The notes under the pieces are model-generated. The model saw nothing but the letters and a program-made list of their open reading frames with translations, did no database searches and was not told the origin of the DNA. The position numbers and the translations under genes are program-made. Below are positions 34,791 through 46,025 of a DNA stretch of 64,000 nt, piece after piece (within the stretch, counting starts at the first letter, position 1; the number at the start of each line of letters is the position of its first letter). Source of the DNA: Chelonoidis abingdonii (lineage: Eukaryota > Chordata > Testudines > Testudinidae); NCBI RefSeq assembly GCF_003597395.2, contig NC_133770.1, positions 11,058,201 to 11,122,200 on the forward strand, read 5' to 3'.

Positions 34791-35162
34791 TGGTAATCAA
34801 CAGGGTCATAGACAAGAGAACTGCCTATTGCTTTTAATCTGAGCTGGGTTGCCTGCATCACAGAGGCTTTAAGTGCCCTGGAGTTGATATCTTAGTGAGG
34901 TTTTATTCCCCTTCAAATATATACTCCTTGCTGTTTGTAGAAAGGAAAGTTACCTGCGTGGTGTAAGCAACTGGTAACAGGGAAGCCCAGGTTGCTTCTT
35001 CAAGTCTGACGCAAGCCAAGCATCCCAAAGATGTCACTATTGGGTGGCCTCTGGAGTTTGTCCATATCACAAGTAGCACCATTAGCTTCATTTGGGTCCT
35101 CTGTTGACAGACTCAGTTGGCAAGCCCAAGATGGAATGGGCAAGGACTGTCACTTGATGTGG
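34791..35162. other. no gene seen
   Basis: Anonymous sequence between an LTR-like stretch and a SINE. Confidence 0.55.
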
Positions 35163-35345
35163 CAGTGTCATCTAGTGGGTAGAGCATGACAGTGGAACTC
35201 AGGAGACCCAGATTCTATTCCTGGCTCTAACACTGGCCTGCCAAGTGACCTTGGCATATCACTTGGGCCCAGATCCTCAAAGAGATTTAAGGCATCTAGC
35301 TCCCATTGAAATCAGCTTAATACCTTTGTGGTATGCTCCACCAGG
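35163..35345 (+). mobile_element. tRNA-derived SINE
   Basis: Clear pol III-type head: A box within tctagtgggtagagcatgac and B box within gattctattcctggctc (35211-35227), about 30 bases apart. The body continues with ccaagtgaccttggcatatc and cccagatcctcaaagag. It matches the tRNA-Lys-like SINE type of turtles. A working tRNA is ruled out because no acceptor stem pairs. Confidence 0.85.
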
Positions 35346-35619
35346 TCTTCAGATAGAATCTAGGGTTCCTTTCTGGACTTCACTGGAGCACAGCAATTCA
35401 CTTCATAACTGCTTCAAAAGATGAATACCACCTGCGCATTTTTTCTCACCAATATTGTTTAAATATCTACAAAGACACAGACTGCCCCCTGCTGGTCAAA
35501 CCATATATAACAGCTCACATATTTAGCGGCAATACAGTTCCATCTAGTGGCAATCTTGCAAATGGCAGGTAAAAGTAACCAATGTCATTGAAAGCAAGAG
35601 AGATTGTGACAGAGTCAAC

Positions 35620-38600
35620 CGTCCTATGGAGAAAAGCCACAAGGACAACACAAACAAACAAAACCCAGACAGCCGTAGGTGGTCCAGATAGCTCTAACCA
35701 ACTGCCCGCTGCGGAGGCTGCTAGGTATGGGAGACGGTCGTCTGGCTCTGTTACGGCAGATTCCGGTTCATGCCAGAAATGGAAGGAGCTTGAATGACCG
35801 TCTTTAAACGCTGCGGCGGGGAGATCTGGGACTGATAAGAGTGACAGGAAGACCGAGAGGCGGCTCCAGGTAGCAGGGCGTGGCGATGGCCGTGGGTGAC
35901 ATGGACATCGCTTAAGAGCGTATTGTAGTGCGACGTTGCTCTGTATATGCTGTAGTCGCAGGTAGCAACCTTTCAGAAAGGCGCGGCCAAGAGTGTGCAG
36001 AAACGTACTTTCCGTAACATTCGTTCCAGCCTCTAGATTTCCACACGAACAAAGCAATCTCCGGGAAGGAATCCACACAGGCTTACTTCGATAGCTATAC
36101 AAAATATCTTCAGCAAGGTGCTATCTTGCTGTGATCATCATCATATAATTAAACAATGTTCGTCCTATCCTGTAACGTAATTCGATTGTCTCATCATATC
36201 GCTTTAACGAGTTCGTTTAAATTAACGGCCGCCTCAAGCCAGCATCCGTCGAAGGGGTCAGACACAGGCGTTGCACGGTTGCCGCCCTAAACCATCACGG
36301 CTGCGCATGTGACAGGCTTATCAAGAACACTCATGCAGATGCGGCTTTGACAATACTAGCTGTACTGTACGAGCCCATACAGTCTAGATAGCGTGACGTC
36401 CCCCATCAGCCTACTTTCGAGCCACAGTAATGTATTAGTTTCTTATAATCAATACCTCATTATTGCAGCCACTATGATACAAGTTCGGGAAAACTAGCAT
36501 TGGATCGTCCTTACGAGCAGAGCGGCGCGATTATCACGAGAGTAATGAAGGATGACTAAATCATTTGAATGCCCAATAGATGAGCTCACGCTCGAAGGCC
36601 CATGACACTCAGTAAACTTGTGTATCAAGGCCGCCTGAGGCTGAAGCCTGAACCAGTACTTCCAGATATGTAACGCAAGCTCGGGCAACGCTGAGCAGAA
36701 ACGCGCGCACAGCCGATCAACAGAGTTGGCAAGACTGGGTTGTTAGAGAGGTGCCTTTCACAGGACGTAATGATTCAAGAGGCTTTTGCTGCCAGTTAGA
36801 GCCACTAGATCCTTGATAGATACGGACACTCCCAACGCTGTTACAGGAGCTACGGCAGTGCCTAATTACAGCAGCAGATCGAAGACGCATGCAGTGCTAG
36901 ATTGTTTGCTTTGAAAACACCATGATCAAAGAGGGAGAGCGCCTAAATGAGCCGAGGGTGTATTTACGTATGTTCAGTATGGCACCAATGCTGAGTAATA
37001 TGTTCATCGATACTCGGTATAAAGTAGGTACGTGGACTGGAGTCTATTGTTGGAGCCTGGGAGCCAGATCGAGAAAGCCCGCCAGTGATTGAGCGGGGTC
37101 CTTGCCAGGGGCACAATTCAGTAGTTTGCCATGTGAGTCTCGCTAGGCTCTTACTGTGCTTCCGTTTGACATAAGCTAGGCTTCATTCTTCTCGTTTATT
37201 CGACGTACTGTGGCTTGGAGAGGGTTTCCCACTATGGGGTTGGTGTCAGCTCATCTGTGAGGCCAGGCACACGCGGCAGACCACAGAGGGAACTGATGCA
37301 CGCAGAGCAATAGAATAATGCGAAACAGTGACCAGGCGGACACCCAATGGTCGTACTTGACACAGAATGCCTATGGGAAGAGGCGCCGATACGGCTTTGG
37401 AATAGCATAAGATTCTAAAAACAAGTTAAGTGCAACTTAAGATAAGTTATGCCCACCGCTAAGTCTTACCAGAGGACCTGTTCATGGCGGCCATGCTAGA
37501 GATACATAGGACAAGCTAGTAGAAGACCAAGCGGATCTAACTGAGCTCTGTTTATGCTTTAGGAATTCATGGGAACGAAGGATTCATGAAGACTAGCAAA
37601 GGCACCGATCTAGTTGCCTTCACTCTATAACGGGCCGATTAAACACCGGAAAATACAGACAGTTATTTACTATACTAGATGCCGGGAAGCTAAGGAGCAA
37701 GGTATTAGGCCTCATCTAGCAACCTTGGACGGGTCAATCAGGTAAGTGATAGGGAAATCGCAGCCTGTGGATTTCGTGTAAGAGACAAATATGTCACCAA
37801 TGTGACAGCTTTCGTTGATGGCCGATTACGTCATTGTGCGATGAGGCACCGACGTCGCACGTCGGCAACACAAAAACCATGTGAGCATAATCTGACTTTC
37901 CGTTAATGGCACCTTTGATACGAGTTCGGCCGAGCTTCTTACCGAACTTTTACTCAGTAAACTAGGAATAAACTTGTTGGGCGCCTATTAAAGAAGTGGG
38001 GTGCTACCATGGATGCAGATACGTACTGAACAGCAGAGTAGTTCATTAAATGGTTCCAACTCTATGCATAGAAAGGCACAAACGCTCCCCATATATCAAG
38101 GTGGGTTCTGCTATGGTCTATCGCTGTATAGGGACGGTCATCTGATTTCATCGTATCCAATCCCTCGCCGGCCTGTAGATGTTGGCACTCCGCAGAGATA
38201 CGTTATGTAGTTTCGCCGATAATACCAAACTGGGCAAGGGATTTAGCAATTCTTTGGATCAGGCCTGAGGTCATATTGCAAAATAGATTGTGCACATTGG
38301 AGAAGGGATCTGAAAAGTAAAACATGGGTGAGTCTCTAACACACGGATAAGATTCGAAAAGTGCATCCCAACCTTCAAGGCACGCGAACCAATGCAGTTT
38401 TCACCGTACCAACAATCGGGCGCGATGCATCTTTAGAAAGGAGCCACAGGCAGAACGGAATGCTCTAGGGGTATCTATGGACCCCGGCTAGATCATGAGG
38501 TTCCGACAGTGTAGAATACTGTTACACAAAACACGGCAACATGATTTCGGGATCACTTAACGGTGTGTTCGATGAGCAGCGAGCCGAGAGTCACTCTCTT

Positions 38601-38960
38601 AGCGCTTCTACTCATGCAGTTGGTTAGGACCTACGATGGGCATCCGTTTGTGTTCCGTGATTTGGGCACCAGCATTTCAGAATCGATGTGGAGAGAAATT
38701 GCGGAGGCGTCAGGCAAGCGACAGACTGAGTTAAAGGTCTCCGGACCTGAACCTATGAGGAAGAGCTGAAGATTGGGTGTTATCGTTCATGGAAGGAGGA
38801 TGAAGGGAGGCATCAGATAGAGTTATATTCGGGACTATCCTGAATTAAGCAGGCTAGTCATCGGGAAAGGGGGAGAACCTTGTTCACCTTATTCCTTAAT
38901 GAACGAATAGACACGAAGCAATGGTGCTTAACTGAAGCGCAGGAAGGTAACTTAGGGAGC
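35620..38960. other. probable low-quality or artefactual assembly block A
   Basis: The composition changes abruptly. CpG is no longer depleted (6 CpG in 36181-36240 and 7 in 37801-37860, against 0-1 per 60 bases in most of the window), simple vertebrate repeat words vanish, and no reading frame is long. At the right edge (38200-38960) a CR1 copy is recognisable but riddled with substitutions and indels. At 38960 the same copy becomes near-perfect. This fits unpolished long-read sequence used to close a gap. A 195-codon minus-strand frame (35515-36102) straddles the left edge and has no motif. Limits are approximate to about 50-100 bases. Confidence 0.7.
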
Positions 38961-39178
38961 TTAGGAAAAAATTCCTAACTGTCAGGGTGTTTGGACACTG
39001 GAATAAATTGCCTAGGGAGGTTGTGGAATCTCCATCTGTGGAGATATTTAAGAGTAAGTTAGATAAATGTCTATCAGGGATGGTCTAGACAGTATTTGGT
39101 CCTGCCATGAGGGCAGGGGACTGGACTCGATGACCTCTCGAGATTCCTTCCAGCCCTAGAGTCTATGAATCTATGAAA
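38220..39178 (+). mobile_element. CR1 LINE 3' end, first 740 bases badly corrupted
   Basis: From 38960 the sequence matches the CR1 3' end almost perfectly: taggaaaaaattcctaactg, then ggaataaattgcctagggag, then tgaatctatga at 39164-39175. Upstream the same element is followable only through islands: gataataccaaactgggcaag (38218), catcccaaccttcaagg (38366) and gagaaccttgttcacctta (38873). The RT catalytic stretch reads tttcgccgataatacc where other copies in this window have tttgcagatgatact (9359) and tttgcagatgacact (63518). The changes create CpG, the opposite of methylation decay. No coding function remains. Confidence 0.85.
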
Positions 39179-39179
39179 A

Positions 39180-39940
39180 GTGTATAAGTTAAAGTAGGAT
39201 GGAGCTACTTCTACCAACAATCTCCTGTTAGTTGCTCTTCATGCTACTGTGCTTGCCTGCAGACCCCAGGCCTGAGAGTAGCTCCAACTTAGACTCAGTG
39301 GTCTGGGTTCAGAGGTAATAATGTGAGGGGAGTTAGTTTACACTCTGGTCTAAGTTGGTTTAGTATCCAGAATCAGGGCTTAGTGGGACAGGCTAGAGGG
39401 CTTAGAGTCTCCAGTTTCATCTCCAGATTTGATCCACAGCTTCCCCCCTTTTTGAAGCACAGTATATTTACTACTTTAAACAAGAGTGAAAGGTGAACAA
39501 GGAATGAATGATACATAACAGCTATAGCTATGTAAAATGCAAGCAGTATCCTAATGCGATGGCCAAGAATTCCTCGTTGCACTACATGGGACACTGTACA
39601 AGTATAAGATGCCAGGAACACTAAAACATTTCTATCATCTCTAGCTCCAGAAAGTAGCAGTGGGTCAGCTGCCTGCCCTGAAAGGATCAGGACATGTGGA
39701 CTTGGTTGGGTGGATAAGCAGGCTTACTCTGTGGCCTCTGGAAAACCCAAGTGGGATGTGAAGGGGCAGTTAGTTACTCCACAAAGACCTTCACAATGCT
39801 CTTCTTCCCTGCTCTTATCAGCTAAATATTAATTTATGTATTGTATTCTGATGAATATCAAAGAACCGAGTGTCAAAGAATAGTGCTCAGCTGAAGAGGT
39901 GCTCGAAAATGAATAGTGGAAGAGGTGATAAATCATATCT
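39180..39940. other. no gene seen
   Basis: Ordinary sequence. The segment 39185-39370 may be a MITE remnant, but no ends could be set. Confidence 0.5.
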
Positions 39941-40179
39941 ATTGTTTTACCTTTTACTGCAGCCTGAGGTTAGTAATCAAATCCAATAATCAACTTCATA
40001 AAAACAGAATAGAGGAAAAGAACCACAGCAGTTAGTTATTGGATATAGTCCAATTTTTTGGTCCGTTTTTGCTTTTGGATATGACAGACTGAAAAGTTTA
40101 TCTACTCCAAGATGAATGCAGATTCCTGGCTGCAGATGTTACAACCTTGATCAGTGACAGCCACAGAGAAGATACTGAA

Positions 40180-40728
40180 TCAAACACAGTACACGTGCAC
40201 ATTCTAGACTGTCTCTATGGAAAAGAATAAATGGATACAAATCAGACATCAAGAATTGTAACATTCAAAAACCAGTAGGAGAGCATTTCAATCTCCCTGG
40301 ACACTCAATAACAGACAAAAAAGTGGCCATTCTTCAACAAAAAAACTTCAGAACTAGACTTCAGTGAGAAACCTCAGAACTGGAATTCATTTGCAAACTT
40401 GACACCATCAAAAAAGGCCTGAACAAAGACGGGAGTGGCTGGGTCACTACAAAAAATAATTTTCCCTCTGTTGATACTCACACCTTCTTGTCAACTGTTG
40501 GGAATTCGCCACATCCACCCTAACTGAATTGGCCTCCTTAGCACTGACCCCCCACTTGGTAAGGCAACTCTCATCTTTTCATGTGCTGTATATTTATACC
40601 TGCCTACTGAATTTTTTACTCCATGCACCTGATGAAGTGGGTTATAGCCCACAAAAGCTTATGCCCAAATAAATGTTAGTCTCTAAGGTCCCACCAGGAC
40701 TCTTCGTTGTTTTTTATGTGTATCCCTG
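40180..40728 (+). mobile_element. Penelope-like retroelement, 3' part
   Basis: The element's last coding part (40230-40430) is followed by a 3' region ending in gatgaagtgggttatagccc, aaagcttatgcccaaataaa and gactcttcgttgtttt (40634-40713). The same terminal wording occurs in the palindromic insertion at 60803-61009. The upstream reverse-transcriptase part is not recognisable nearby, so the copy is 5'-truncated. This is the class of retroelement that pairs an RT with a GIY-YIG nuclease. Confidence 0.75.
40230..40430 (+). pseudogene. GIY-YIG endonuclease C-terminus of a Penelope-like element
   Basis: In one frame the sequence reads NGYKSDIKN, then VGEHFNLPGHS, then KVAILQQKNFRTRLQ, a stop (TGA near 40363), then ETSELEFICKLDTI and KGLNKD. 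The HFN..GHS and R..E...I..L.T....GLN spacing is that of the C-terminal half of GIY-YIG nucleases of Penelope-like elements, which nick target DNA during retrotransposition. The GIY-YIG signature itself would lie upstream and is lost or unrecognisable. One in-frame stop and the truncation make it a pseudogene. Confidence 0.75.
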
Positions 40729-40849
40729 TTTCACACCTGGCCTGATCAGATTGGGATCAGGAAGAATGTTATTGCAACAACTGTTTCTTCTAGGTTTCCT
40801 CATGAAGTAAAACACTGATTACAACACACTTGCATGGGTACCTTTATTT

Positions 40850-41320
40850 TCTTGCGAGGTTGGCTATACATGTTTCTAGGACTTTCAAAGATGCTCTGTA
40901 GATCAATAAAAGCCACTTGCGATGATTGGTATTCTTCACTTACTCTTTCAGCAATTGGAAGAGAATAAAGATCACACTAGTGGTACCAGATCCTATTCTG
41001 AAACCACTCAGTGACTTTTTGTCCATGCATTTATCATCACTGAGTTATCTAAGAACCTCTCAGAAAGAAATCTGGCACAGTGTTGTAGTGGCTGATTGAG
41101 GACTTCTGTCACTGCTTTACCTGAAATAGGTAGCCCCCTGTAATTTGCACACTCTCATCCATCACCTTTTCTACCATATAAAGGGAAGAGGATTACATCT
41201 TTGATATCACTTGGCATGATCTCAGAATCTTAAGTGGATGCAAACAATTGTTGAAGCCTGTGGATAAGTGCTGGACAGTCACAATTATTATTAAATAATT
41301 TATGATGGGCTCATTGTTAA
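40850..41320 (-). pseudogene. non-LTR retrotransposon reverse transcriptase remnant
   Basis: Translating the minus strand gives, in order, PSDIKDVILFPLYGRKGDG (about 41160-41220), NYRGLPISGKAVTEVL (about 41095-41150) and QVAFIDLQSIF (about 40890-40925), with frame changes between them. The linear order of a GKGD...NYRGI block followed by a FIDL.KAF block is that of a LINE reverse transcriptase, fingers then palm A motif. The catalytic palm C motif is not visible. The clade is not clear to me; it is not typical CR1. Stops and frameshifts show it is dead. Confidence 0.65.
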
Positions 41321-41885
41321 GCATTAGGTGATTACAGTGGGTTGAAAAAGGCTGCCTGAAGATTTGATGATGATTAAATATGCCCTTTTGATGGAGGATA
41401 TTCAATCATGGCCGGAGTGAACTGGTGTTCTGAGGTGGTAGAGAGAAGCTTCTTTCTCAGATACTTGTTTGATGTGTCTTACTCACATGTTCATGGTCAA
41501 ACTGATCATCAGATCGGGGGTTGGGAAGGAATTCCCCCCCACCCTCCAATCAGATTGGCAGTGATCTTGTGGTCTTTTTACCTTTCTCTGCAGCATGGAT
41601 CATGGAGTACCTGCAAGGATCATCTAGGCATATTTCTCCCAATCAATTCCCTTCCATTACAGGGATTTCAGACATTCGTGCACCTCTGTCTCTCTTGGTC
41701 TCTGCCTGTGGCACACAGCAGTTTAGTCTCCTGAGGACTGAAATACTTTAGTCTAATACTTTAGTCTAATCCAGCGTTTCTCAGACTGGTTAAACCCTCT
41801 GAATGCTGAAAGTGGAAATTGTAATAGGTTTCACTTTTCTTTCTTAGGCATCCAGTACCGGTTAAACCATAAGTTTAACCATAAG

Positions 41886-41887
<2 letters not shown>

Positions 41888-41927
<40 letters not shown>
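41888..41927. repeat. (AC)20 microsatellite
   Basis: An uninterrupted run of about 20 ac units. Expected to be length-polymorphic. Confidence 0.95.
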
Positions 41928-41930
<3 letters not shown>

Positions 41931-42164
41931 TAGCAGTTTCAAATTTCTTTTTACTGAATAACACTCCAAAGATAACTCACTACATCACAGCAGTTACTAT
42001 GTACCCTACCTAGCTAGAGTAACATCACTAACTAGAGATCCACTATTTCCCTTTAAAATTAAGAATAGAATACAAGGCCTAAACCCTAAAATATATCTTC
42101 ATAAACTTCACAAGATACATACAGGGACTGGGACTTCTAACAATTAGAGATTGTCCATAGGTCC

Positions 42165-42372
42165 ATCAACTGCTATTAGCCAGGACGGGCAGGGTTGATG
42201 TCCCTAGCCTCTGTTTGCCAGAAGCTGGGAATGGGCGACAGGGAATGGATCACTTGATGATTCCCTGTTCTGTTCATTCCCTCTGGAGCACCTGGCATTG
42301 GCCACTGCTGGGAGACAGGATACTGGGCTAGACTAGACTGACCCTTGGTCTGACCCAGTATGGCCGTTCATA
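42165..42372 (+). mobile_element. CR1 3' end, second tail type
   Basis: The segment ends gacccttggtctgacccag then tatggccgttcatatg, the tail of a different CR1 subfamily from the gattctatga type. The preceding part has tcacttgatgattccctgtt and cctctggagcacctggcatt. 5'-truncated and non-coding. Confidence 0.75.
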
Positions 42373-43109
42373 TGAGATCTACTTTCACGTAGGCTCACCC
42401 TGGACTATTATATTGACAAATAGATAAAACATTTAGTTGTACCACATAATCAGTTGTTTCAGCATCCATACCATAAAAGGTAGGGGGTGGGGGGAGGGGA
42501 GAAAGAAGATGAACAATTGGTTATACATTTTTTTCAAAAATTGCTAATAAAATGGTTTCCTGGTACTGTCTGTGTTTTTGAGTGATAAAGTCAATAAATA
42601 AATCTCTCAAAGAGGAAACAGCCAGTGTTTGGTATTGTCTTGACAACCCCCCCTAGATTTACCTAATCCTGTTTGGTATAGCACTGGCAATGCTCCATTT
42701 CTACCTTCATTTTGAATTGCTGTTGTAACTCCAAATATTGTTTTGTTGGACCACCAAGGAGAGATAAATGGAAGAACGCAGAGTCCTTTACTTAAGCAGA
42801 TGACAAGCACATTTCCCTACTGTTTGAACTGTGCATTAGACCATTTAGAAAGCTGTAAGAAAACGGTTACAGGACATACATACAATGAAAGTCATTTCCT
42901 GTTATTCTTTAATAATGAATAACTAACTATTCATTTTAAATTGCGTTTGGATTTTACATCAGTGTGATTTTTTTATTTCATGCTAAGAGAAAAAGAAATG
43001 GGATTTTTTTATACAAGCTCTTTATTTTGACAAAGATGTCAATTACTGTAACTATTTTATGCAATTAGACCCCATAATTCTTTGAACTGGAACATGGCTC
43101 AAATTGTCT
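42373..43109. other. no gene seen; G-rich run at 42482-42503
   Basis: AT-rich sequence with one G-rich low-complexity run. No frame of note. Confidence 0.6.
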
Positions 43110-43117
43110 TCTTAAAG

Positions 43118-43435
43118 CAGTGATATTCAGACCTCAGTGGTTCAGGGGCCAAATCAGCGATTAACATTGCCCAAAAGAGCCACAATAGTGTGAAGTCATC
43201 GTTTCATTTATGATATATATGCACATTAGTCTCACAGCAAAATGACTGACCAAGTATTATTATTTTATCAACTACAATTGGTTACTAACATAGTAAGAAC
43301 ATCTTGATTGGTTAATAACTTAGACTGGCTAATAATTAAACCACACCGTATTTTAATATCATGTGCTGCAAAGAGGCATAGGACACACATTACAGAGCCT
43401 CTTGCGGCTCGCGAGCTGCAGTCTGAGTATCGCTG
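43118..43435. mobile_element. non-autonomous hAT-type MITE, perfect 8-bp duplication
   Basis: The ends cagtgatattcagacctcag and ctgcagtctgagtatcgctg are inverted repeats. The octamer tcttaaag flanks both ends (43110-43117 and 43436-43443). AT-rich interior without a coding frame. This is one of three clean 8-bp hAT duplications in the window. Confidence 0.92.
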
Positions 43436-43504
43436 TCTTAAAGGGAAACTGAAACATAATATGCTATAAAAACTGGCATAATTACAAAGCACGGAAAATC
43501 ACCA

Positions 43505-43722
43505 AGGGTACGTCTACACTGCATCTGGGAGCAAAACTCCCTGTCCACGTCCACAGACTTGTACTATCAGGGCTTCACTAGCGCTCTAAAAATGGCTCTG
43601 TCTCTGGTGCTTTGATGCTGCAGCTCGGGCTGGAGTTCAGGGTCTGAGTTTGAGACTCGCTAGCGAGAGTCTGCAGCCCCGGACTGAGAGCCTCGCTCCC
43701 AGATGCAGTTTAGACAAACCCT
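43505..43722. mobile_element. MITE with 28-bp terminal inverted repeats
   Basis: Left agggtacgtctacactgcat continues as ctgggagc, and right gctcccag continues as atgcagtttagacaaaccct. The two 28-base arms pair with four mismatches. An internal direct/inverted gagtctg/cgctagcgag element sits near 43660. Flanking duplication not clear. Confidence 0.85.
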
Positions 43723-43903
43723 ATGTGCTTCTGCAAATCATTCTCCATCCATTAAAACAGGTGAGCAGTGCCTATGTAAGTTACAGTCACCCTATCAGCA
43801 CTGACTCATGAACACTTCCCCACTGTACAGCAATCCTCATGCCCCACAGAGTGGAAATGTCAGCGGAGGTCAATGAGGTGGCTGGAAGTTGTGTGGAATC
43901 ATT

Positions 43904-44150
43904 GGGTACGTCTACACTGCAAATAACACCCCCTTCCCCAGCAGCAAGTTCTACTGAATGTTCCCACTTGGGCTGGAGCCTGGCTTGGAAACCCAACAAG
44001 GGGGGGGAGGGATGATCCCAGAGCCCAGGCTCCAGCCCATACCAGAATATTTACACTGTTTTTTTTAGCCCTATAGCACAACCCCAAATGAGTTGGCCTG
44101 AGCTCTGAGAATCGCTGCCGTGGGGGCATTTTTGCAATGTAGACGTATCC
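43904..44150. mobile_element. MITE of the same superfamily, 181 bp downstream of the previous one
   Basis: Ends gggtacgtctacactgcaa and ttgcaatgtagacgtatcc are inverted repeats. Inside, gggctggagcctgg and ccaggctccagccc form a 14-bp perfect inverted pair separated by about 60 bases (43970-44040). Frames reading through it (107 and 88 codons, minus strand) are by-products. Confidence 0.85.
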
Positions 44151-45555
44151 ACTGGATCTTTTTAGAGATAGACCTAGTCCCTGCAATCTCAGGGAATTGT
44201 GTATTTTGGGGGCAATCCCCATGCCAGTTCTGCAGGGACAAGGGCAAATCCCACACCCAACAGAACAATAAAGTGGAAATCAAACCTACTACTTTGTGCA
44301 ACTGCACAATCTTCGCATTTGAGTCTGTGACTTTCATGGGTGGCAGGAGTTATATGCCAAGTTAGTCTACCCTTGGTAATTCACAGCGACATTGCCCATT
44401 TCTCTCATGATACAGGAGCACAAATGACCTATGTCAGTGCAGGGTGTCAAGGTGCAGGCAAACTGAACAGCAGAGCTTGGAAGATTACAGCTCCTCACTC
44501 CCCTTTCTAGACTTCTGTGATTCAGAAAAGCTCTTAATGAAGTAACTGAGCCATGAGGTGATGATGGAAACCAACCGACTCCATAGTATAGAAGGCCATC
44601 TAGCAATATCTTCACAGCTTTGAGTGAACATTGCAGAGTGCTGACAGAAATGACACTCTTGCAGATCATCCTTCCCCTTCCTCATCACATTAGCCTTATG
44701 GGGTTGCTCCTGTTCCCAGTTATGCAGCGGGAGTTTCCCCATTGATTTCAATGAGTGCAGGTTAAGATCCCTACTGGTTTATTTACACGTCAGCTGGGAG
44801 TGTGTTTCCCAGCTCAGGTAGAAAGACATGGGCTAGCTCCTAGGGGTAACACAAGTAGCAGCTCAGACCAAATCCCTCCTGCTTCCTCCATGTTGCGAGA
44901 GGTGATGAACAAGTAGCCACCAGCAGATGGAGAGCAGGGGAGGTGGAACCAAGGCTCCGCCCATTCTGTGCCCCTCCCTCACACCTGCTCTGGCCAGGTC
45001 CCTGCTTAATCCTATGCACCCAAGGTCCAAGCAGCCCATAATAAAAACTGGTGTGCCATTTTTGTCACCAGACTAACCATTACCTATCGCTGCTCCAAAG
45101 CTCTCAGTATTTCAGCTTCCCATAGCTCTTCTTTGATTTTAGCTGATTTTTCCCTTTTCCTCCCACTGGAAGATTGTTAATAACCCGCTGTATTAGTTCA
45201 CTACTCACCATTCGGACATCAGTATCTGTGGTACTTTCTTTTAGCAATGCTCACAAGTACCTGCCACAGTCTTTGTTTTTCTTTCTGGTTCCCATGCCTC
45301 TGTTGCTGTGCCTGAAGTTTTCATAGCAGGCTCTGTAATCATGTTGTTATGTTTCCTATTGGTTTTACAATTGCCACAAGTGGTTTCTGATCAGCTTCTG
45401 TTTCCGTGTATATGAGTGTTAATAAACTGGTGCAATTATTTCTCACAGTCAAATGTCACTACTTGTTTGTCTCCTTCCCCAACTCAACCCCATTCCATAA
45501 ATCCGACGTTTCCTCTGCCTCACATCTTGGGCAGTCATCTACACCTCCAGTGAAA
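44151..45555. other. no gene seen; possible MITE fragment near 44775-44870
   Basis: Frames of 81-100 codons at 44120-44751 lie on both strands and have no recognised domain. gtttatttacacgtcagctggg at 44777 looks like a decayed MITE end. Confidence 0.45.
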
Positions 45556-45845
45556 AGTGGATGCAATTCAGAGTCGTAAGGTTGCACACCCTGTTACCGG
45601 ATTTGCCCATTACCTTGGGGTACACTTATTTATTAGGGTTACTCTTCTGGAGGGGGTTCTGTGCTTCTATCAATGTACTGCTTGTGTCGCTTTTGTTCTC
45701 ATAGGGAGTTCTAATTCTCCTTGCTGCAAGTTCCCTCCCAATGGAGCTATCCTGGAGGACCTTGGTTCCCCGGGGCTGGATTCTTCCAGCCCCAGAATCA
45801 GACTAATACACACACACATTAACAGAGCGCATCTGAGAGGACCAA

Positions 45846-46025
45846 GTTGATAAGCACTCCCAAGCTGACCCCTTATATGTCCCTGGACTTAGCAGGCTGG
45901 GTTGAGCAGCACCTCCAAGCTGTCATCTTCATATGCCATGGGTGCCGCACCAGCATAGAGTACGCCTGAGCAGGTTGGGTTGAGCCGCACTTTCAATCTC
46001 CCACCCTTATATGTCCCGGGTTCAG
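45846..46025. repeat. short imperfect tandem repeats
   Basis: Two to three units of about 60-90 bases. Each contains a gaccccttatatgtccc or cccttatatgtcccggg string and a gcaggctgggttgagcagc or gcaggttgggttgagccgc string. They may be U3-type enhancer repeats of an LTR. Confidence 0.6.

Noticed and set aside
35173..35227. Possible tRNA gene on the plus strand
   Set aside because: Clear pol III boxes but no cloverleaf. It is the head of a SINE.
35515..36102. 195-codon minus-strand open frame, the longest in the window
   Set aside because: It straddles the left edge of noisy block A, has no domain or repeated motif, and neither a promoter nor splice signals point to it.
35620..38960. Horizontally acquired bacterial or viral DNA
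   Set aside because: High CpG suggested it, but coding density is nil and a vertebrate CR1 is visible within the right part.
41884..41930. CRISPR-like or telomeric array
   Set aside because: It is a plain (AC)n microsatellite. No spaced repeats of CRISPR type occur anywhere in the window.
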